Positions 17,551-27,114 are shown, counted from the first letter of the stretch. The stretch is DNA of 64,000 bases from Rhodococcus sp. B50 (GCF_013602415.1 NZ_WPAG02000002.1:4219480-4283479), one strand, 5' to 3'. Notes: a model not told the origin generated them from the sequence alone. Made by a program: numbers and translations.

Positions 17551-18555
17551 TCACTTGTTCTCTGCGTTCTGGGCGTTCTTCTCGAGCAGGTCCGCCAGGG
17601 AGTTGAAGAACTCCGTGTACGTCTGGATGCTCTCGTTGGTGTAGGTGTCGGCGGGCAGGTAGATGATGTTGCCCTCCTGGACCGCCTTCACGTTCTTCAG
17701 CGCCTGGGAGTCGTTGATGACCGTGGTTGCCGGCACGTAGTCGGGTCCGCCACCGGTCGAGGTTCCCGCATCGCGGTCCATGACGATGATCAGGCCCGGG
17801 TTGGAGGCGGCAATGGCCTCGACGGAGATGTCGTCGCCCTGGTGGTCGTCGCTTCCTTCGGGAACCTCGAGGGCCGGGGTCAGGCCGAAGATGTCGAACA
17901 TGGGGCCGATGGTGCGCCCGGTGCTCGGGGCGACGTAACCGATCTCGCCGCCGGAGACGATCAGACCCATCACCGACTGATCGGCGGAGTACGCGGCCTG
18001 AACGCGGGCGATCGACTCGTCCAATGCGTCGTTGAGCTCCTGCGCCTCCGCTTCCTTGGCGAAGATCTCACCGAGGACGGTGGTGCCGCGCTTCAGCTCG
18101 TCGGCGAAGTTCTCGCCGTCGCGCGGAGCAACCTCGACGATGGTGGCGTCCGGTGCGAGATCCTGGAACTGCTCCCTGAACTGCGCGTAGCGCCCGCCGT
18201 TGATGATCAGGTCCGGCTCGACCGCGACGACGGCTTCGAGGTTGGGTTCACGATGCGATCCCAGATCGACGATGCTGTCGTCCTCCGTGTAGGAGATCGT
18301 CTTCGGCATCAGCGACACCGCGCCGGCTGCGAGGGAAACGCCCCACGTATCGAGTGTCTCGAACGTGCCGTTGTCGGTGGCGACCACGGACCGGGGCGGC
18401 ACGGTGACGGTCTGCGTACCGAAGTTGTCCTCGACCGTGACGGTGGTGGCGGCGGTGTCGGACGACTCGGTGGCCGGGTCGCTCGAGCATGCCGTCAGGG
18501 CGAAGGCAGCCAGGGTGCCGAGCACGGCACCTCGGTACAGGCGGGATGCGTTCAT
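17551..18555 (-). CDS. Iron-siderophore ABC transporter substrate-binding lipoprotein
   Basis: The 334-residue protein begins with a lipoprotein signal ending in LTAC (Cys 23), so the mature protein is membrane-anchored outside the cell. The body is a FhuD/FecB type III fold: EPNLEAVVAVEPDLIINGGRYAQ is a typical first-lobe segment. Acidic residues that contact the coupling arginines of FecCD permeases are frequent. It captures a ferric siderophore; which one cannot be told. Preceded by an IdeR box at 18613-18631. Confidence 0.92.
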   Translation of the reverse strand: MNASRLYRGAVLGTLAAFALTACSSDPATESSDTAATTVTVEDNFGTQTVTVPPRSVVATDNGTFETLDTWGVSLAAGAVSLMPKTISYTEDDSIVDLGSHREPNLEAVVAVEPDLIINGGRYAQFREQFQDLAPDATIVEVAPRDGENFADELKRGTTVLGEIFAKEAEAQELNDALDESIARVQAAYSADQSVMGLIVSGGEIGYVAPSTGRTIGPMFDIFGLTPALEVPEGSDDHQGDDISVEAIAASNPGLIIVMDRDAGTSTGGGPDYVPATTVINDSQALKNVKAVQEGNIIYLPADTYTNESIQTYTEFFNSLADLLEKNAQNAENK

Positions 18556-18612
18556 CGATGTTCCTCGGGTTCGATCACAGGGAATGGATAAGGCATTTAG
18601 GTCACCCTATGT

Positions 18613-18631
18613 GATGGTTAGCTTAACCTAA
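18613..18631 (-). promoter_or_regulatory. IdeR/DtxR iron box
   Basis: Read on the minus strand, this 19-mer matches the IdeR consensus TTAGGTTAGSCTAACCTAA at 15 of 19 positions (TTAGGTTAAGCTAACC core). It lies about 58 bases upstream of the siderophore-binding lipoprotein start. IdeR with Fe(II) would repress the operon. Confidence 0.85.
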
Positions 18632-18727
18632 CCTTCAGGAATGTCCGGCGATGGGTCGGATGTCACCTGTGACCTGGTATTTTCTGCTCGGACTCCTTGG
18701 TCGACGTCGCTTCGGTACGGTCACGTC

Positions 18728-19606
18728 ATGAACGAAGCCGAGTCGGTCGCGCAGTTCCGGAGCACCCACGGTCTCGACCACCTGGTCGATGTCCACACGC
18801 ACTTCATGCCCCGCCAGGTCATGGACAAGGTCTGGGCGTACTTCGACTCCGCGGGTCCGCTCGTCGGCCGGCCCTGGCCGATCACCTACCGGCACGACGA
18901 AGAGGAACGCGTCGCGCGCCTCCGTGAGTTCGGGGTCCGGCGGTTCACCGCCATGCTGTATCCGCACAAGCCGGCGATGGCGGCGTGGCTCAATTCGTGG
19001 GCGGCCGACTTCGCGGCACGGACCCCCGACTGCCTCCACACCGCCACCTTCTACCCGGAGACCGACGCGAAGGACTACGTCGCCTCGGCGATCGATGCGG
19101 GCGCCCGCGTGTTCAAATCCCACATCCAGGTCGGCGATTACTCACCGCTCGACCCGCTCCTCGACGACGTGTGGGGTCTCCTCGAGGACTCGGGCGTGCC
19201 CATCGTCGTGCACTGCGGGTCGGGTCCGGCGCCCGGTACGTACACCGGTCCCGCCCCGATGCAGGAGCTCATGCGCCGGTACCCGAGGCTGACGGTGATC
19301 GTCGCGCACATGGGCCTGCCCGAATACCGCGAATTCCTCGACCTCACGGAGCAGTACGAGCGGGTGTACCTCGACACGACGATGGCGTTCACCGACTTCG
19401 TCGAAGAAGACACCCCTTTCCCGGAGGATCAGCTTCCCCGCCTTGACGCACTGCGACGGAAGATCTTGCTCGGCACCGATTTTCCCAACATCCCGTACAG
19501 CTATCTTCACCAGCTCGAGGTGCTCGAACGCGTCGCGCCCGACAGTGCGTGGCTCCGCGCGGTGTGCCGCGACAATGCCACCTCGCTGTTCGGGCTCGAC
19601 GAGTGA
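18728..19606 (+). CDS. Amidohydrolase family protein (ACMSD-like TIM barrel)
   Basis: The 292-residue protein has the metal-binding DVHTHFMP motif near residue 20, a mid-protein VHCGSGPAPG histidine, AHMGLPEY and a C-terminal GTDFPNIPY carrying the last metal-ligand Asp. This is the pattern of amidohydrolase-2 enzymes such as ACMSD and other decarboxylases or hydrolases. It is monocistronic, converging on the CoA ligase gene with 16 bases between them. The substrate is unknown. Confidence 0.85.
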   Translation: MNEAESVAQFRSTHGLDHLVDVHTHFMPRQVMDKVWAYFDSAGPLVGRPWPITYRHDEEERVARLREFGVRRFTAMLYPHKPAMAAWLNSWAADFAARTPDCLHTATFYPETDAKDYVASAIDAGARVFKSHIQVGDYSPLDPLLDDVWGLLEDSGVPIVVHCGSGPAPGTYTGPAPMQELMRRYPRLTVIVAHMGLPEYREFLDLTEQYERVYLDTTMAFTDFVEEDTPFPEDQLPRLDALRRKILLGTDFPNIPYSYLHQLEVLERVAPDSAWLRAVCRDNATSLFGLDE

Positions 19607-19622
19607 CCGGTGCGCCCGCCGA

Positions 19623-21287
19623 TCAGACCGTGATCGAGCGTCGAATGATCTTTCCGGTTGCGTTGCGGGGCAGCAGGTCCTGCGTGATCCGCCATACGGT
19701 GGGGATCTTGTAGTAGGCCAACCGCTCGGCGCAGTACGACCGTAGATCCTCCTCGGTGAGCGTGCTCGTGGACCGCAGCACGACGACAGCGGCGACTACC
19801 TGTCCCAGGTCCTCGTCGTCGACACCGATCACCGCGCTCTCCACGACGTCGGGGTGCTCGTCGAGACGCTGTTCGATCTCCGTCGGATAGACGTTCTCTC
19901 CCCCGCGCAGGATCAGGTCGGACCGCCGTCCGGTCAGTCGCAGACGACCGTTCTCGATGGTGCCGTAGTCCCCGGTACGCAACCACCCCTCGGCGGTGAT
20001 CGCCGCATCAGTGGCTTCCGGATCCTCCCAGTACCCGAGCATGACGTAGGGACTGCGGACGCACACCTCGCCCTCGCGGCCGTCGGGTACCCGTTCGCCG
20101 AACGGATCACGGATCTCCATACTCACGGTGATGATGGGGCTACCGAGGGTGCCCGGGAACGCTTCGAGTTCGGGGGCCGTTGCCAGAGCGACGGCCGTGC
20201 TGCACTCGGTCAGGCCGTAACTGTCCACCAGTGCCTGGTCGGCGAAGGGGAACTTCTCGCGCAACCGCTGCTTCAGCGCGGGGGAGGACGGTGCCGATGC
20301 GAGCGCGAATGCCGTGAGCGAGGACAGGTCGTACCTGCCGGGGTTCTCGTGGTCGAGCATGCGGGCTGCCATGGTCGGTACCGCGCCCCAGTTGGTCACC
20401 TTCTCCCGCTCGATGAGCGCGAACACCTTGTCGATGTCGAATGCGCCCTCGGTCATGACGACGGCGCTGCCCGTCGCCAGTCGCGGGATCGCCAGATTGT
20501 GCAGGCTCGCGATGTGGAAGAGCGGTGACGCCAGCAGGTATCGGTTGTCGCTGGGTACCGAATCGTCGTAAGGGCGCTGGTACATCGCCGCGACCAGCGC
20601 GTCCGAGTAGCGGTGGTAGTCGACCACCGCGAGCACGTTGCGGTGCGAGTGCAGGGCGCCCTTGGGACGACCGCTCGTCCCGCTGGTGAACAGGATGACC
20701 GCGGGATCGTCCTCGGCCACATCGGCGGACGGCAGCTCGGAGCCGGCTCGCTCGGCGACGATGCGAGGCACATCCTTCTCGAGGGAGAGCAGTTCGAATC
20801 CGGAGACGTCGGCAGCGGCCAGCAGTTCGGTGCGCTTGGCATCGGCGAAGATCACCTTCGGTCCGGCGAGGTCTACACCGTAGGTGATCTCGGCCGGAGT
20901 CCACCACGAGTTGAGTCCCACCGCGATCGCGCCGAGGCACTGGGCGGCCCAGAAAGCGACGATCCATTCGGGCGAATTGGCTGCCAGCACGGCCACACGA
21001 TCACCCTTGCGCACGCCGTAGTCGTCGCGCAGTGCGGTGGCGAGCGCGGCCACCGCGTCGGCGTGCTCCGTGAACGAGATGCGGCGATCGGCGGTGACGA
21101 GGTAGTCGCGGTCTCCCCACTGCCGGGACGCGGCGACGAGATCGCCGATGCGACGATCGCGATTGCGCATCACCGGCATGCGGTTGCCGCGCACGTCCTC
21201 CTCGACGATCTCGAATCGGCCCCCCGGACCGGTGAGCTGGGAAACGATCGTCTGCATCATCTGCTGCAGATCTACTGGTGTTGCCAA
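19623..21287 (-). CDS. AMP-dependent acyl-CoA synthetase/ligase
   Basis: The 554-residue protein has the adenylation P-loop FTSGTSGRPKG, the SYGLTECST segment (A5), the hinge WLRTGDYG...RSDLILRGGENVYP and the catalytic lysine in RNATGKIIRR near the C-terminus. It would convert a carboxylic acid to its CoA thioester. It is divergent from the branched-chain-type ABC importer, across 249 bases, which suggests the ligase acts on the compound that importer brings in (inference). Confidence 0.9.
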   Translation of the reverse strand: MATPVDLQQMMQTIVSQLTGPGGRFEIVEEDVRGNRMPVMRNRDRRIGDLVAASRQWGDRDYLVTADRRISFTEHADAVAALATALRDDYGVRKGDRVAVLAANSPEWIVAFWAAQCLGAIAVGLNSWWTPAEITYGVDLAGPKVIFADAKRTELLAAADVSGFELLSLEKDVPRIVAERAGSELPSADVAEDDPAVILFTSGTSGRPKGALHSHRNVLAVVDYHRYSDALVAAMYQRPYDDSVPSDNRYLLASPLFHIASLHNLAIPRLATGSAVVMTEGAFDIDKVFALIEREKVTNWGAVPTMAARMLDHENPGRYDLSSLTAFALASAPSSPALKQRLREKFPFADQALVDSYGLTECSTAVALATAPELEAFPGTLGSPIITVSMEIRDPFGERVPDGREGEVCVRSPYVMLGYWEDPEATDAAITAEGWLRTGDYGTIENGRLRLTGRRSDLILRGGENVYPTEIEQRLDEHPDVVESAVIGVDDEDLGQVVAAVVVLRSTSTLTEEDLRSYCAERLAYYKIPTVWRITQDLLPRNATGKIIRRSITV

Positions 21288-21536
21288 GGATTCGCCTTTC
21301 TGAGGTCCCGCACGTATCGTCGCGCAGCACGGCGTACGCAGGGTTTACGAAGCTCGATCGAGGTGACGTCCTGCACAGAGTCTACGAGCTGTGTCTGCAA
21401 TCACAGATCCGTCTCGGTGAGCGGGAGTGGTACAGGTCTCACCCGAACGGCTGGCTACCTTCGCGGCACCCGACCTTCCTTCGGGCACCCCCCTCATCGC
21501 GCCTCGGCCCCGGCCGAGACGAAGGAGTCCATCGTC

Positions 21537-22961
21537 GTGAAACTCAGTGCTGCATCGAAATCGATGGCGGGTCTGTTCGCCGTCGCAGTGGTGACCTCCG
21601 CCTGTGCATCGGACCGGGGCGCCGACCCGTCGGCCGGTGCGCTCGCCCCGGCGGGTGCAGGTGTCGCGGCGGCCGCCCAGCCGGCCGAGGCGTCGTTCGG
21701 AACACTCACCTCCCCGTGTGGACCTGGCGAGGCCGCCGGGAACACCGATCAGGGAATCAGCGACACCGAGATCCGCATCGGCTACGGCGACGATCGCGGT
21801 TACGCCAAGAGTCCCGGTCTGAACAAGGAGATCGGTGACGCCGTCACCGCCATGATCGACTGGTGCAACGCCCAGGGCGGCATCAACGGCCGCACGATCG
21901 TCGGCACGAACTATGACGCCGCGATGACGCAGGCCAACGCGGTGATGCAGGACGCGTGTGCGAGCGAGTTCATGATGGTCGGCCACGGGTTCGCCATGGA
22001 TCAGACCTCCGAGCAGACCCGGGTCGCGTGCAATCTCGCCGCTGTTCCCGCCTTCACGGTGTCCCCGGACGCGGCCAACGGCCCGATGACCTACCAGGGG
22101 GTTCCCTTCCCTGTCGACTATGCGAACGGTTCGCAGTGGTTCCAGATCGCCGAAATGTACCCGGAGTTGCGCGGCGAGTTCGACGTCGTCGACAGCACGA
22201 TGCCCACGATCATCTCGGCGAGCACCAAGATCAGGTCCATCGCCGAGGCTGCCGGTTTCACGCTGAAGAACTGTGGCGTCACCCTCAACTACGAGGGGGA
22301 GTCGAGCTATGCGCCCTTCGCCGAGAAGTTCAAGCAGTGCGGGGTCAAAGGTCTGTGGACCTCGCGTTCTCCGGTGCCGGCCGAGTTCAACTTCGTGAAG
22401 GCGCTCGATCAGGCCGGCATCGATCCCATCCTGCTCGGTGAGGCCACCTGGTACGGCAACGCCGCACAGGCGTGGAACGGCGAGAACGGTCTGCTCGACA
22501 ACCTGCACGCCGGCATGACCTTCCAGATGATCGAGAATGCGGACGCCGTCCCGGCCGTGAAGAAGTACGTCGAACTCGTCACGAAGCAGGGCGGCAAGAC
22601 CGCGCTGCTCGGAATGCAGGCCACCTCCTCATTTCTGCTGTGGGCGACCGCCGCGGACGCGTGCGGATCCGATCTGACCCGTCAGTGCGTCGTCGACGAG
22701 CTCTCCCGGATCCACGATTGGGACGGCGGCGGACTGCACGCGGTCACCGATCCCGGGAACAACATGCCCGCGACCTGCGGCCTCGTCGTGAAGCTCAGCG
22801 GCGCCGAGTACACCCAGGCCTTCCCCACGGAGCCGGGCACCTTCACGTGCGACGACCGCTATCGCGTCGCGACCGATCCGAGCACGTGGGGCACGGAACT
22901 CGGCCCCGACCGCATTGCGACGAAATACCTGAACCCGAACGTCATCAGACCGACCGTCTGA
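21537..22961 (+). CDS. ABC transporter substrate-binding lipoprotein (branched-chain amino acid type)
   Basis: The 474-residue protein starts at GTG with GAAGGAG about 9 bases upstream. A lipoprotein signal ends in VTSAC (Cys 23). An Ala/Pro-rich linker leads to a type I periplasmic-binding fold (LIV-BP/Peripla_BP_6) from about residue 60: GISDTEIRIGYGDDRG and GGINGRTIVGTNYDA are typical. In actinobacteria such proteins often bind hydrophobic acids, amides or aromatic compounds rather than amino acids. It heads a five-gene unit. Confidence 0.9.
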   Translation: MKLSAASKSMAGLFAVAVVTSACASDRGADPSAGALAPAGAGVAAAAQPAEASFGTLTSPCGPGEAAGNTDQGISDTEIRIGYGDDRGYAKSPGLNKEIGDAVTAMIDWCNAQGGINGRTIVGTNYDAAMTQANAVMQDACASEFMMVGHGFAMDQTSEQTRVACNLAAVPAFTVSPDAANGPMTYQGVPFPVDYANGSQWFQIAEMYPELRGEFDVVDSTMPTIISASTKIRSIAEAAGFTLKNCGVTLNYEGESSYAPFAEKFKQCGVKGLWTSRSPVPAEFNFVKALDQAGIDPILLGEATWYGNAAQAWNGENGLLDNLHAGMTFQMIENADAVPAVKKYVELVTKQGGKTALLGMQATSSFLLWATAADACGSDLTRQCVVDELSRIHDWDGGGLHAVTDPGNNMPATCGLVVKLSGAEYTQAFPTEPGTFTCDDRYRVATDPSTWGTELGPDRIATKYLNPNVIRPTV

Positions 22962-22972
22962 ACGCAGGGGCC

Positions 22973-23008
22973 GGTGCCGGTGAGGCGTGACACGCGCTCG
23001 CCGGCACC
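22973..23008 (+). terminator. Hairpin between binding-protein and permease genes
   Basis: Arms 22973-22984 and 22997-23008 pair over 12 bp with one G-T pair and enclose a 12-base loop. It sits in the 65-base gap inside the importer operon and probably attenuates transcription or protects the upstream mRNA. Confidence 0.5.
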
Positions 23009-23026
23009 CCGACCAGAGGTACTCGT

Positions 23027-25297
23027 ATGGACACCTTTCTGACCTTCACGATCGTGGGGTTGGTGCTCGGATCGGTTTACGCGATCGCTGCATCGGGCCT
23101 CGTTCTCACCTACAACACGTCCGGAATCTTCAACTTCGCGCACGGCGCGCAGGCGATGCTCGGGGCGTTCGCCTACTGGCAACTGCGCTACGGCTGGGGT
23201 CTGCCCACGCCGGTCGCGTTGCTCCTCGTCCTCGGCGTGCTCGGCCCGATGATGGGCCTGCTGCTCTACGTCGTCATCATGCGCGGGATGCGCGACACCG
23301 CCGAGGTCACCAAGATCGTTGTCACGGTGTCGATCCTGCTCGGCATGCTCTCGGTGTCACACTGGTTCTGGCATCCCGAGACCGCGCGCACCATGTCGAT
23401 GTTCTTCGGCGACCAGGCGAGGATCGACGTTCTCGGCGTCACCATCCGCTACCACGAGCTGATCTGTATCGCGGCCGCGGTGCTCATCGCGGTGGGGCTG
23501 CGCGTCATGTTCGTCCGCACGCGCGTCGGTGTCGCGATGCGAGGTGTCGTCGACGATCCCGACCTCCTCCGTCTGAACGGACACGACCCCGACCGGCTCG
23601 CTGCCCTGTCCTGGATGATGGGTTCGACCCTCGCAGTGCTGGCCGGTGTCCTCGTCACACCGATCAACGGCGGCACGCTCGAAGCGAACATGTTGACCCT
23701 GCTCGTCATCGACGCGTTCGCGGCGGCGATGTTCGGCCGGTTGCGCAGCATCCCCCGCACCTTCGCAGGGGCGCTGTTCCTCGGCCTGGCGGCCACCTAC
23801 GTGCTTGCCTACTTCCCCACGGCGTGGACGTGGACGTCGAATCTGCGGGTCTCTCTGCCGATGATCGCGCTGTTCGTGGTTCTCGTCGTGCTACCGCAGG
23901 ACCGCCTGCGCGGAGCCGTGACCCGCACCCGAGAGCGATACCACGTGCCGTCGGTGCGCAAGGCGATCGCCTGGGCGGTCGTGCTCGTCGTCATCGTCTA
24001 CGCTCTGCGGCTGTTGATGGTGACGTCGGCGATCACGACCCTGACGATCGGAATGACCTTCGCGATCATTGCGCTGTCGCTGACCCTGCTGACCGGCTAC
24101 GCGGGCGAGATGAACCTGGCGCCGGTGTCGTTCGGGGCCATCGCCACGATCGTGGCATTCCATTTCGGTATCTCCGGAACCGGATTGGCCGCCCACCTGA
24201 ACCTGTGGGGCGTAGCGCTCGGTGTGACTGTCACCGCGGTGATCGGCGGGCTCATCGCGCTCCCGGCCCTGCGGTTGCGCGGTCTCTATCTGGCTCTGGC
24301 CACCATGGCATTCGGAGTGTTCCTGTCGAACATGGTGCTGCGCGACACCACCTGGCACGAGTTCTTCGGCATCAGGTTCTCGTTGTTCACCGACGGCAGC
24401 ATCGCGATCCCGCCGTTGAAGGTGGGGCCGCTGGACCTGCGGAACGAGACTACTTTCCTCATGACGGTCACGGTGATCTTCGCCGTTCTCGGTGTGGGTG
24501 TGATTGCCTTGCGCAACAGTGGATACGGGCGTCGTCTCGCGGCGATGAAGGACAGCCCTGCTGCGGCGGCGATGCTCGGCCAGAGTCTGGTGCGTCTCAA
24601 ACTCGGCGTGTTCACGCTGTCGGCGGGTATCGCGGGTCTGGGTGGTCTGTTCATGTCGAGCGCGATGGGGTCGGTGTCGAGCGAAAGTTTCTCGATCATG
24701 GTGAGCCTGTCGCTGTTGATGCTCACCGTCGTGGCCGGTATCGGATACGTCTCGGGTGCACTGTTCGGCGGCCTGCTGTCGGGCGTCGGTTTCGCCGTCA
24801 TCATGGTGTCGTTCTCGAATCTCGCAGCGGAGCAACCGGAACTGGCCGGCATGTGGACATTCCTCGGGCACGTCGCCGCGGTGAGTCCGGCCTTGATCGG
24901 TATCGGGGTCGCGGCCAACCCGAGCGGCAGCGTCCATCAGATGGTCGAGGGCTACCGGCGGCTGAAGAACGCGAAACCGGTGCTCGCCGGGGGAGCTGTG
25001 GTGGTACTCGTGTCGTACCTGCTCGCACTCGTCGGCGCACTCGACAATTGGTGGTTCGCGTCGATCACCATCGCCACGGTGTTCATGCTCCCGGTGATGG
25101 GGCAGTGGCTGATGCCCGAAGCGGTACTCGGCGTGGAGGAAGCGCGACGCCGTGCCCCCTTGATCCCGGAGCGGATCGGTGTCGACGAACCCTACAGTGC
25201 GCAGGCGCGGGACGAGATCGATCGTGAACTCGGCATCGACGGATATCTGTCCGCGCGTTCCGCCGGAACGGAAAAGGAGCTGATTCCGCATGGCTGA
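23027..25297 (+). CDS. Fused branched-chain-type ABC permease (LivH-LivM)
   Basis: The 756-residue membrane protein joins two permeases. Residues 1 to about 290 form a LivH-like unit (GLVLGSVYAIAASGLVLTYNTSGIFNFAHGA is the family start, read in two parts). Residues from about 320 to 640 form a LivM-like unit (LSLTLLTGYAGEMNLAPVSF and the coupling region NSGYGRRLAAMKDSPAAAAMLG). A further C-terminal stretch adds two hydrophobic helices and a 65-residue polar tail, which is beyond the usual fusion. One gene thus supplies the whole channel. Confidence 0.9.
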   Translation: MDTFLTFTIVGLVLGSVYAIAASGLVLTYNTSGIFNFAHGAQAMLGAFAYWQLRYGWGLPTPVALLLVLGVLGPMMGLLLYVVIMRGMRDTAEVTKIVVTVSILLGMLSVSHWFWHPETARTMSMFFGDQARIDVLGVTIRYHELICIAAAVLIAVGLRVMFVRTRVGVAMRGVVDDPDLLRLNGHDPDRLAALSWMMGSTLAVLAGVLVTPINGGTLEANMLTLLVIDAFAAAMFGRLRSIPRTFAGALFLGLAATYVLAYFPTAWTWTSNLRVSLPMIALFVVLVVLPQDRLRGAVTRTRERYHVPSVRKAIAWAVVLVVIVYALRLLMVTSAITTLTIGMTFAIIALSLTLLTGYAGEMNLAPVSFGAIATIVAFHFGISGTGLAAHLNLWGVALGVTVTAVIGGLIALPALRLRGLYLALATMAFGVFLSNMVLRDTTWHEFFGIRFSLFTDGSIAIPPLKVGPLDLRNETTFLMTVTVIFAVLGVGVIALRNSGYGRRLAAMKDSPAAAAMLGQSLVRLKLGVFTLSAGIAGLGGLFMSSAMGSVSSESFSIMVSLSLLMLTVVAGIGYVSGALFGGLLSGVGFAVIMVSFSNLAAEQPELAGMWTFLGHVAAVSPALIGIGVAANPSGSVHQMVEGYRRLKNAKPVLAGGAVVVLVSYLLALVGALDNWWFASITIATVFMLPVMGQWLMPEAVLGVEEARRRAPLIPERIGVDEPYSAQARDEIDRELGIDGYLSARSAGTEKELIPHG

Positions 25298-26033
25298 GAA
25301 CCCGATTCTGGAAACTCGCGGTATCACCGTAAGATTCGGCGGACACGTCGCGGTCAAGGACGTGAGCATCGGGATCGAGCCCGGGACCGTGACGGGCCTG
25401 ATCGGTCCCAACGGCGCCGGGAAGACGACACTGTTCAACACGATCACCGGCTTGCAACGCCCGACGGCCGGCACGGTGCTCCTCGACGGTCGCGACGTCA
25501 CGTCGCTGCCCCCCTACAAACGCGCCCGCATGGGCATGGCCCGCACCTTCCAGCGACTCGAACTGTTCGTGTCGCTGTCCGTGCGGGACAACCTCCGGGT
25601 GGCCGGTGACATCCACAATGCCAACGGACACGACAAGATCGATGTGGAGGAGCACGCCGATCGGCTTCTCGAGTTGACCGGACTGGCCGACATCGCGAGT
25701 ACCGATGTCTCGGATGTGCCCACCGGACGCGCACGCGTGGTGGAGGTGGCGCGCGCGTTGATGACCTCGCCGCGCGTGCTGTTGCTCGACGAGCCCGCGT
25801 CCGGGCAGACGGAACAGGAAACCGAGGCGTTCGCAGGGCTGCTCGACGACCTGGCGAGCGACGGACTCGCGATATGCCTTGTCGAGCACGATATTCCCCT
25901 CGTGATGAAGATCTGTTCGCGGATCCACGTACTCGACTACGGCGCGGTGCTCGCGAGCGGCCTTCCGGATGAGATCAGGAACGATCCGGCAGTGATCAAC
26001 GCCTATATCGGCACCGAGGAGGAGGCGGTATGA
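25290..26033 (+). CDS. ABC transporter ATP-binding protein (LivG-like)
   Basis: The 247-residue ATPase has Walker A GPNGAGKTT, Q-loop in RTFQRLELF and Walker B VLLLDEPASG. The ABC signature that is normally LSYGQQR in LivG is here DVPTGRARVVEVARAL, so the canonical LSGGQ serine-glycine core is degenerate. The gene overlaps the permease by 8 bases and the next ATPase by 4. It pairs with the LivF-like protein, which keeps a standard signature. Confidence 0.92.
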   Translation: MAENPILETRGITVRFGGHVAVKDVSIGIEPGTVTGLIGPNGAGKTTLFNTITGLQRPTAGTVLLDGRDVTSLPPYKRARMGMARTFQRLELFVSLSVRDNLRVAGDIHNANGHDKIDVEEHADRLLELTGLADIASTDVSDVPTGRARVVEVARALMTSPRVLLLDEPASGQTEQETEAFAGLLDDLASDGLAICLVEHDIPLVMKICSRIHVLDYGAVLASGLPDEIRNDPAVINAYIGTEEEAV

Positions 26034-26734
26034 GTAGCGGAGCGTTGCTCGAACTGTCCGGCGTCCGAGCCGGATACGGTGCGATCGAGGTGTTGCACGG
26101 CGTCGACCTGGTGCTGGAACCGGGAGCGGTGGTCGCCCTGCTCGGTCCCAACGGCGGAGGCAAGACGACGACCCTGCGGGTGTGTTCGGGCATCCATCCC
26201 GTGGCGTCGGGGGAGTTCCGGTTGGCGGGCCGCGTCGTCAACGGTGTGTCCGCGGCGGAACTCGCACGCCTGGGGGTGTGTTCCATTCCCGAAGGGCGCG
26301 GAATCTTCCCCAATCTCACCGTGCGCGAGAACCTGTGGATCGGGACCGGCACCGGTGTCCCGCTCGCGGATCTCGAAGAGGTGGCCTACACCCGATTTCC
26401 GGTTCTCGGCGAACGCCGGTCGCAGCTGGCAGGCTCGATGTCCGGTGGCGAGCAGCAGATGCTCGCCCTGTCGCGGGCGCTCGGGACCGACCCCACGGTG
26501 CTCCTGCTCGACGAACTGTCGATGGGCCTCGCACCTCGTATCGTTTCGCAGATCTACGACATCGTCGGCGAACTCGCCGCCGACGGGGTGTCGATTCTCG
26601 TAGCCGAGCAATTCGCACGGGCAGTCCTTCCCATCGCCACCAGCGCCGCATTGATGCTGCAGGGCCGGGTGGTTCGCACGGGTGATCCGGCGGAGATGGA
26701 AGAAGAACTGTCCACCACCTATCTAGGAGGATGA
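26030..26734 (+). CDS. ABC transporter ATP-binding protein (LivF-like)
   Basis: The 234-residue ATPase has Walker A GPNGGGKTTT, a canonical signature MSGGEQQMLALSRAL and Walker B VLLLDELSMGLAP, all typical of LivF. It starts at ATG overlapping the LivG-like stop. Together with the LivG-like protein it should drive the fused permease. Confidence 0.93.
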   Translation: MSSGALLELSGVRAGYGAIEVLHGVDLVLEPGAVVALLGPNGGGKTTTLRVCSGIHPVASGEFRLAGRVVNGVSAAELARLGVCSIPEGRGIFPNLTVRENLWIGTGTGVPLADLEEVAYTRFPVLGERRSQLAGSMSGGEQQMLALSRALGTDPTVLLLDELSMGLAPRIVSQIYDIVGELAADGVSILVAEQFARAVLPIATSAALMLQGRVVRTGDPAEMEEELSTTYLGG

Positions 26735-26736
26735 CC

Positions 26737-27096
26737 ATGACCGCACTCGTCGACGAACGACGTGAACAGTTCAAGAAAGACGTCGCAGCACTGGGCCTCG
26801 ACGCCGCAGGCTCGGATTCGGGTGGAAAGGCCAGGATCATCGGCCTGATCCTGATGGTGGTCGGCGCCGCCGCGGTCTTCGTCGTCTACGTCGCATCGCT
26901 GACGCTGTCCGACACGCGTGATCTGCTGTCCTACCAGTTGCTGGCTCTGGGATTCGTGGCGCTCACCGTGATCGGCGCGTCCGTCCACCTTGCGGCCGCG
27001 GTCACTCGCGTCCTGAAGCTGTGGCTGGTCAGACAGTTGCTCGAGAGCAACGCGCAGGCGGAGCGACTCGCGCAGACGCTCGCACGCAACGACTGA
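26737..27096 (+). CDS. Small two-helix membrane protein of the ABC operon
   Basis: I do not recognise the family. The 119-residue product has a charged N-terminal 30 residues, two hydrophobic helices (around IIGLILMVVGAAAVFVVYV and YQLLALGFVALTVIGASV) and an amphipathic C-terminal helix rich in Leu, Gln and Arg. ATG 26737 is chosen because AGGAGG at 26725-26730 gives a 6-base spacing; the ATG at 26731 would have none. Its position as last gene of the importer operon suggests an accessory role in that transporter. Confidence 0.75.
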   Translation: MTALVDERREQFKKDVAALGLDAAGSDSGGKARIIGLILMVVGAAAVFVVYVASLTLSDTRDLLSYQLLALGFVALTVIGASVHLAAAVTRVLKLWLVRQLLESNAQAERLAQTLARND

Positions 27097-27114
27097 TCGC
27101 GCATGCGCCGAACG

